Assembly (NCBI RefSeq): GCF_029633865.1 | Contig: NC_079214.1 | Location: forward strand, 32,196,957 to 32,260,956 | Direction: 5' to 3' | Source: Lampris incognitus | Lineage: Eukaryota; Chordata; Actinopteri; Lampriformes; Lampridae | Length of the DNA: 64,000 nt | Shown: positions 57,413 through 64,000 of the stretch, piece by piece | Layout of the letters: each line of letters opens with the position of its first letter | Numbering within the stretch: the stretch's first letter is position 1 | Translations under genes and position numbers: made by a program | The notes under the pieces: generated by a model | The model's database searches: none | Told to the model about the DNA's origin: nothing | Seen by the model: only the letters and a program-made list of their open reading frames with translations

Positions 57413-60034
57413 ATTCAGAGGCTGTTGGTCCAGAAATATTAGGTTAAGATAATAAGGTTTTAAGGCTCTACTTGAATGTCTCAAGGGTTAGCCTCTCTAA
57501 TCAAAGTGCATTGCAGAGGTAAGGTGCAAATTACAATTGGCAAATGCCCTGAACCCAGCTGACTTTTTATCAAACGTGGGGACTGACAAATAGACTGCAA
57601 CTTTTGAGCAGAGGGTGCGGGTCAGGGAGAGCAGTGTGATAATATCTGACAAATCCCATTTAATGAAATCACCGTTTCTGTAATTGGCTTACTTAATTGG
57701 CACCTCAGCTGAACCTATACATTTGATAATCCAAAACAAGTTGAAAAAAATAAGAAATTAATGATTAGTTTTTAAACAACATTTTTTTAAGACAGACTGG
57801 TTCAAGCTAAACCTTTTATTTTGTGTAAATTCATTACAAATACAAGCTAATTTAGTTATTTAGGCAAAGACACTGTACCCTTAAAGACACACAAGCAAAT
57901 TAGTACCAGCTGGAGGCTTACATTTTTTATATACTTATATTTTGTTTTTGTTTTTTGTATTTTAGCTATTCACTAAATGGTGTTTTTTGTAACTTTAATG
58001 ACTTGGTGAAATCTTGGCTCTTAACAGCTTGTATTGATTTATTTTCATAAGACCCCATTCACATCTGCACATACTAGGCGCTCATTTTCAGCCTGCCTTG
58101 TCCACTCACATTTTGAAAAAGGCAGAAAAAAACAACTAAAAACAAAAAGGGGTGGTGTAAGAGTGAAGTGAGGTAGCGCTGTGGGACACCATGTCCTAGC
58201 TTCTCATGTGTCCTGACAGTGTGTGTGTCTCATGTGTGTGCAATGTGTGCTTGTGATTGTCTACTGGGCTCATATTTGATTGGTCTAACATGCTAGACCC
58301 CGCCTCCATCACCTAAAAGCAGTATGGGTTTCAGCATCTGATTCCCCCATATTACATGATCGCAATGTGCATTTTTGAATGGAAGAAAGAACATAAACTT
58401 CCTCCCTCAAAGTGGCTGCGTGATGTGTCTCATTGAGCTCTACCATCCTAGCCAAAATCCACGTTTTCAGCTCAAAAAATGTAAAAGGGTAGAAAAAAAG
58501 TTTACTAGCCAAAAAATAATACAAAAATAAATGGTAATAACAAAATATTACTAGTACTTTACATATTAAAAAGTAGCTAAAACTTATTGGTCAAGCCAAA
58601 CATTTGCAGTGGCATCCCCTACACAGCTGCATAGCGTTATAAATCAAGATGACAAAATAATAATCTAGTGTAATGATTAAATCAGAACACACAGTCTAGC
58701 TATTTACACTTTGTTTATTTGAACTGAGATTTATTTAAACCGTGCTTTGATCTCAAATTTCTCTAATAATTTATTGAATCAACACAACCAAAGCTTGTGT
58801 AAAATTTCAAGTTGTTCACAGAAAGCGGACACGCACATTGCCCATCACATTTCCTAACACACAGCATAAAGCTCGTACAGGTTTCACGACAATAAAAAAA
58901 AAAAACTGTCACTCTTTCGAAACTCTAACATACGACAGTGCCAAAACTAATACCTGTTAGTTTTATGGCGATAAATGTGCTATAACAGAAACAAAGAGGT
59001 ATGTGGTTACTAAAAGCAAAACACCAAAATGTTTGTCACTAGTAGACTAACGGTATATTATTTTGTCACAACACTCCAGAACATGAACTGAATAGGTAAT
59101 TGTACAGATGACCAAAACCAGTAATCAGATTTAACTTAACATGCCTAAAAACCTTGAGAACATTAATAGATTTAAAAAAAGTCGGATCATGTCTAAAAAC
59201 CTTGAGAACATTAATAATTCATTAATGTATAAAAAAACAATTGTAATTTACATATTTCGATTTTTTTGTATACATTTATCCATAACTGTCTCAGTTGTCT
59301 CAAGAACTGAGGGAGTGGTCTAGTCATAATTAATATTCATGAGCTGACATTTGAGTGACATTTACAAGCAAGGGTTGGTGGTAAAGGTGGGCGGGGTTTC
59401 ATATTTTGATGACTTTATCTGATAGGCTATATGTAAATGAACGTCTGATGACATCATGAATATTAAAGTCAAGATCCGCCGAAAGAAGCTGAACCTGAGA
59501 AAAAGAAAAATTTAATTCTACCATTTATAACTGGATTTGTTTTTCAGTGGAAAGTACATAACACATGATGATTTAAGCGTTTAAAGTTTCACTTTTGGTC
59601 TGACTAGGATCAGGTTAGTTTAACAGCCAGTCTTAATGTAGCCTCAGAAAGAAATAAAACTACATTTTTGTGCAACTTATTCAAATCAATATCAGACTTA
59701 CAGGACCCATTTTATACCATACTGTAGAGTTTAGCTTTTGAGGATTGGTCACACCAGTCCTCTAGTAGACATATCAACGTGGGCTTTGTTAATAAAAAAC
59801 AAAAACATTGTTCTCATGCTTACCACCTGCAACTGCTGTAGTCTTAAGCAAGGCAGTGTACTGTCAGCAGTTGCAGGGGAGCAAATCAGTGTCTGAAAGT
59901 ACAAAGTTGGTTGAACACAGCAGCTCATTTTTATAAATGTTTAAACTTATTATTTTTTGACTTGCCCAGTTACATGAGGACTTTTTCTCCTTTTACTTTA
60001 GCACTCAGTAAGCAAGGTATGTATGAAGGTTACG
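57413..60034. other. nudt19 downstream region, no other gene recognised
   Basis: May hold the nudt19 3' UTR on the minus strand. Minus-strand AATAAA motifs occur near 58705 and 58730, but they are more than 1.3 kb from the stop and not proven. A small direct repeat lies at 59145-59210. Confidence 0.35.
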
Positions 60035-60249
60035 TCAAAGCAGACTGTTGGGGACACGTTTGGTGGCGGGCCCTGCAAAAGGCAGAAGGTGATTGTACTT
60101 GGGTGTGATGGTGACCTGAGCAGATATATTATATGAGTCCAGAAAAATGAGGCGGTGAAGTTTAGACTCATCTCCCTGAGAATCCTCCAGAGGAATATTA
60201 GTGTCTATATTAACATGCCCTGACCCATCCACTGGGTACAACTTGTCAC
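60035..60249 (-). CDS. nudt19: nudt19 exon 3
   Basis: 215 bp including the stop. The acceptor is CTTCTGTCTGCAG. It encodes DKLYPVDGSGHVN, SKLHRLIFLDSYNISAQVTI, TPKYNHLLPF and the terminal RVPNSLL. Confidence 0.92.
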
Positions 60250-62711
60250 CTGCAGACAGAAGAAAAAACAAAGGGTGAGAAAAAGAAATGGGAACACAGA
60301 GTGAGATGGAAAGAGGTGTATTATTGTTCATCTTAATGTTTCTTTGCTATTGCTAAAATTATAAAATTTATTCAGTCATTGCATGAGTTTGGCCCTGAAT
60401 GGAGTCTGAATATCCTAAAACAAATAACATAAACACTATTATGAAAGAGCATCAGAGTTAGAGCTGACATTAATACTCTTAATATTTAAGTATATATGTT
60501 GACATGAACTTTGTTTGTTTGGCCTCTGAACCCAGATGGTCCTTGTTTCATTACAGCACTAAATAGCTGCCCATATATATGAGATGTGATGCTTGAGGGG
60601 GCCTAATGAAAACTGTAAAAACTAATCTTAGCTTTTGAGGCTGATATTTTTGGATGATCTCTATCATGACTTTTAATGCCTTGCTCACACCAGATGTGTC
60701 GTGCGGGGTGACACATGCCAGATGAGAATGCTCACGATAGTGCTGTGTAAAAATTGGTCATAGCGATTGTGATGTCACCCATCGGTTTCTGAAGGGGCAT
60801 TTTGAAGCCTAAAGTTTGGCTTTATGCTCGTTGCCATCTTTTCACTTGTTGCAGCCATTCATTCATTCATTCATTCATTCATTCATTCATTCATTCATTC
60901 ATTCATCTTCAGCTGCTTCTCCAGGGTCGGGTTGCGGTGGCAGCAAGCTAAGTAGGGCACTCCAGATGTCCCTCTCCCCAGCAACGCCATCCAGCTCCTG
61001 TCTCAGTGATACTTTCAAGAAGTTATGCTCAATGATGGAAAGAGTCCTGCATCCTTAAGATGTTACTGTGCTAGCGCCTGTTCCAAAGGAGATGTGTATA
61101 GCAATATTACTTTACAAGCTGGGTAGCTGTGGTGAGTGTCAATGCAAACAAATGTGATGTGAATAGATGCACTGTCAAGACGTTTGTATCTTTTTTGTAA
61201 AGATTTGGCTCCACATGAAGTACTGAACCCGATCAGAGTTCCTACACTGGCAAAACAGACATGTGATTAAGGTGTCAAAATGACAAAACAGCTCTTGGAC
61301 AACCCCACTAATATTGGAATACTCCATGTTTTAACTGGAATATACTTAGATTAAGACTTAATTCAGGCAACAGAAATCAGTATACACTCTTTACTTGGCC
61401 ATGGTTTAATTAAACCTGATATCAGGTCAATATCAGAATACTAGTGTGCCATGTAAACAAAATGAGAGGAAGGCTAACCTTAGTTTAATGAGAGATCAAT
61501 GTGATCAACTTGTGAGATTGGTTTGACTCATGAGGCAAGTAGACAAATGGATTGAGTGGTCCATTAGTACCTGGTAGCAGTGATAAACGGCAGCTATCCG
61601 TTACCAGCCAGATGGGCAGCCATTGTTCGCAGCCTTCTGCAGCACGTTGGCTGGCAAAGTTATGGAGGTTGACCAGCGAAGTGAGGCAACACATGCGGCT
61701 GAGATCATAGAACTGAGGTGGGGCAATCCACAACTCCCGGGCCTTGTAGGCTTGAAGAATCTCGGAGGGTGTGGACCACTGAAATATGGAGAAGGGGCTT
61801 GTTCACAAACATAGAAATCATGGTGACAGGGAGCAAGTTTTATTCACCATCTTAACACACTTGGGCATTTCACCAAATTTGACTGCACAAGCAACACAAA
61901 TCTTTAAACATGAAATCACCTTAAAGTGCACTATTTCCTTCTCGTCTTCAAATGTGTGAGGAACCTCCTGCAAGCAGCACATGAAAAAGGCCGTGTCATA
62001 CCTCCACCCCTTTCTATCGAAGCCAGTGGGAGTGAGCCAGTTGCCCCATTCATGCAAAGCCCAAATGTGGGGCAACAACTCTAGCGCTTTGCACATTCGG
62101 ATGAAGTTGGACGGGTTTCTGTTTACTAGGGCACGCCATTTGACAAGTTCATTCATGTCACACAGGTCATTTACTTTCAGAGGGTGTGGAGGTGACGTTA
62201 TCTGGTTGCTGTCACGTTTGTTGTCAACTGTTTTTAGCAAGCTATTCTCTTCCATTTTAGGCAGAGCCAAGAGCACACCGGATTCCTCGAATGTCTCTCT
62301 CAGGGCACAGATTCGTAAAGCGACGTCGCCGGGAATGGGAGACCCCAGCTTCAGTCGGTCTGTGGCGAAGATCGGAGGTCTCGTCTCCGCCGGCTGTTTG
62401 ACACATCCCAAACCGAAATTGGGAAATTTACTGAAAGCTTTGAAAATATCCAGCCATTCACTGGAGAAATCTGAGGAGTCCAATAATCCACCGGGAAACA
62501 CGTACGCATTGGGCATGAATCCGCTTTTACTGCTTCTTTTCAGCAATAACACCTCATAATCGAAGGCGGACTTGTGTGGCAAATTGGACGCTGACAACGA
62601 AGAACATTTCTCAGGTGTCTTCGGGAGACTGTCCACGTCGACTTTATGTCTTGTGCCAGCGGTTAATACAATCGTCGCAGCCTCTTTCCAGTGCTTCAGC
62701 GCTGTATTCAT
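60035..62711 (-). CDS. nudt19: nucleoside diphosphate-linked moiety X motif 19 (acyl-CoA/CoA diphosphatase), three exons
   Basis: Predicted 404 residues from exons 61920-62711, 61571-61778 and 60035-60249 with GT/AG borders and kept frame; human NUDT19 has 375. The family splits CoA and acyl-CoA into 3',5'-ADP and (acyl)phosphopantetheine, mainly in peroxisomes. Visible: start MNTALKHWKEAATIVLTAGT, an FMPNAYVFPGGLLD block at 65-78, then the Nudix helix RICALRETFEESGVLL at about 133-148. The gap between the Gly-Gly and the REXXEE half of the Nudix box is much longer than in typical Nudix enzymes, as known for this subfamily. IWALHEWGNWLTP and RYDTAFFMCCLQE follow; exon 2 opens WSTPSEILQAYKARELW. 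The C-terminus is NSLL, not a canonical peroxisomal SKL-type signal. It lies in opposite orientation to rgs9bp, its neighbour also in human. Confidence 0.94.
60855..61005 (-). mobile_element. Rex1-like LINE 3' end with ATTC-repeat tail
   Basis: About 12 CATT units at 60857-60905, then TCAGCTGCTTCTCCAGGGTC, GGTGGCAGCAAGCTAAGTAG and CCAGATGTCCCTCTCCCCAG. These match the reversed 3' end of the element at 4177-6099. It sits in the nudt19 intron between exons 2 and 3. Confidence 0.8.
61571..61778 (-). CDS. nudt19: nudt19 exon 2
   Basis: 208 bp. The acceptor is CCATATTTCAG and the donor is CCAG|GTACTAA. It encodes WSTPSEILQAYKAREL, WIAPPQFYDLSRMCC, LHNFASQRAAEGCEQWLPIW and ends in LLPG, with the Gly codon split. 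Confidence 0.93.
61920..62711 (-). CDS. nudt19: nudt19 exon 1
   Basis: 264 codons from ATG at 62711 to ...EIVHFK. The donor is AAG|GTGATT and the phase is 0. It contains the whole Nudix motif. The long plus-strand open frame across it is a shadow. Confidence 0.93.
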
Positions 62712-62840
62712 CCTTGGTGATGTTATGATTTCATTGGGACTTCTAATACAGGCGAAAGTTCACTTTACCAATTCGTCGTCTTCATCCCCTTCCTGTGTTT
62801 TTTTTCCATGGCGGTTGGTAAACAACTCAGGAGTACACTA
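62712..62840 (-). promoter_or_regulatory. nudt19: candidate nudt19 promoter and 5' UTR
   Basis: Directly upstream of the nudt19 ATG. It holds an ETS-like AGGAAG and a YY1-like CCGCCATGG (minus strand, about 62806-62815). No TATA box seen. Based on position and motifs only. Confidence 0.35.
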
Positions 62841-63289
62841 CCGCGCCACCTACTGGTATGGAGTGCGGACTGCAATTTACATTTGCCCCAGCTATTTACC
62901 TTGAGACATAGTCACTCCAAAATTCTATTAATTAATCCTATTGTTCTTAAATGGCTTAACAATAATCATGCACCCCTCTTTCTTATATTTTGTTCCAGAA
63001 ATCTTCAGCTTCTTTTGATTCTTCTTTTTCTTCTTTTGATTTTTTTATGCCAGTCAGCAAACAAATGTCTGGTGTTTTACCGCCATCAAGTGAACAAGAG
63101 TGTGAATCGCTGAACTACGACGGCCATCTCAAAATAAATAAATAAAAGTCACTTTAAATCCGGTGTATCGGTCTACCCTGTTGATTTTTTTGGGAGGGGG
63201 GGGGAAGAAACTAAAGCACACTGATGATTTTTGAATTTTTAAATTTTTTTTTCCTGATTGCTTTGTCACTATCTTTGAAACTATGGGCT
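62841..63289. other. upstream of nudt19, nothing recognised
   Basis: AT-rich sequence with no exon or repeat core identified. Confidence 0.3.
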
Positions 63290-64000
63290 ATTTTTTGTAA
63301 AACTCTACACATCAACCATAAAACCTTACACCAAACCAGCAAAACATTATACATCTCTCGCAAAAGCAAACAACTGTTGCAAAACTCTTTAAACTCTTTT
63401 AAAAATTGTTATTTGTGAATACAGTATGCACAAATCACATTGGAATAAGCACATGAAGCACCAACTACACACCATAGATGAAAAACACTTGTGGCTTTTG
63501 CTTTTTCTGTGTGCAGGGCATAGCAGTTTGCAATAAAGTTTTGTCATACATGTAGTAAACACACATACACACAGCTATCCAAATATGTAAGGTATGGATG
63601 TCTATTCTGAACATAACGCTCTCAATACAAATAAAGGGAAAAAGCCCCCCCTCCAAATGTTCGAACACTCCTCAAACAACAAAAGTGCAGTAGAAGAAAA
63701 CAAAAACATTTGTGTTAGATAAAAAAGGACAGAAAAAATGTGGCTAAATCTCGCCTTCTTTGTGGGTCTGGCCATCATGTGACGTTGTCTTGAGCTAGGC
63801 AGCGTGGAAATTATCGCCTGGAGTGTCGTGTCCAGGCCTGGCATGACCCCTGATCGATGCCTCCACAAGCCTCCTCAATTGCCTGTAGAAGTAGTATGCA
63901 CTGGTGGGGCTGACGATCACTTCCAACGTCATGCAGAGAATCTTCAATAGGATTAAAGAATGGAGAGTATAGGGGGGAGACTGAGTGAGATGAAAAGTGG
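63290..64000 (-). mobile_element. IS630/Tc-like transposon, terminal part
   Basis: The left part (about 63290-63420) has repeated AAAACTC/AAACAT-type motifs of the kind seen in the terminal regions of some fish IS630-like elements. The transposase C-terminus lies at about 63750-64000. The rest runs off the window. The left border is approximate. Confidence 0.5.
63745..64000 (-). pseudogene. IS630-type transposase C-terminus, broken
   Basis: On the minus strand NPIEDSLHDVGSDRQPHQC contains the final catalytic Glu (NPIE). It is followed by LLQAIEEACGGIDQGSCQAW, TRHSRR, a stop, FPRCLAQDNV, a stop and WPDPQRRRDLAT. The order matches fish IS630-like transposases, but at least two stops and a frameshift before NPIE (from PPYTLHSL) disable it. 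Confidence 0.78.

Noticed and set aside
61981-62559. 192-codon plus-strand open frame over nudt19 exon 1
   Set aside because: Antisense shadow of the Nudix exon.

Overview
This window is vertebrate nuclear DNA, almost certainly from a teleost fish. It holds three intron-aware protein genes whose predicted proteins resemble vertebrate ZDHHC7, RGS9BP and NUDT19. These sit in a large amount of teleost-type interspersed repeat: RTE and Rex1-like LINEs, several tRNA-derived SINE families, Tc1-like and IS630-like transposons, L2-type LINE tails, and long CA and GA/CT microsatellites. No tRNA, rRNA, CRISPR array or operon-like structure was seen. The species cannot be named from the sequence alone.

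Layout. 1-1684: an RTE-type LINE fragment (minus strand), split by a SINE. 3941-6458: a Penelope-like fold-back insertion into which a Rex1-like LINE later inserted; both have target-site duplications (TSDs). 7606-21149: the six coding exons of zdhhc7 on the minus strand, with introns full of LINE debris and fold-back elements. A probable non-coding first exon and promoter lies near 30030-30250. 30.3-50 kb: a gene-free, repeat-rich interval. It contains two short RTE-derived elements (about 33.0 and 34.8 kb), a near full-length RTE with a 17-bp TSD (35958-39090), an I/Jockey-group LINE (about 39.8-41.96 kb) and a Tc1-like element carrying a nested SINE (45413-47011). 51125-51862: the single-exon rgs9bp gene, plus strand. 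60035-62711: the three coding exons of nudt19, minus strand. 63.6 kb to the end: the decayed C-terminus of an IS630-type transposase.

Gene roles. zdhhc7 encodes a Golgi-type protein S-palmitoyltransferase. rgs9bp encodes the membrane anchor of the photoreceptor RGS9-Gbeta5 GTPase-accelerating complex. nudt19 encodes a Nudix acyl-CoA/CoA diphosphatase. They do not form a pathway. RGS9BP and NUDT19 are neighbours in human as well, so that pair is conserved microsynteny.

The most unusual signal is a family of small fold-back insertions (80-565 bp, five copies, each with a 10-15 bp TSD). They share a terminal motif and, in most copies, an internal hairpin whose stem changes in a compensatory way between subfamilies and is followed by GAAACGT or a near match. 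This suggests a structured RNA in a Penelope-like retroelement terminus, possibly related to the hammerhead motifs known in such elements.
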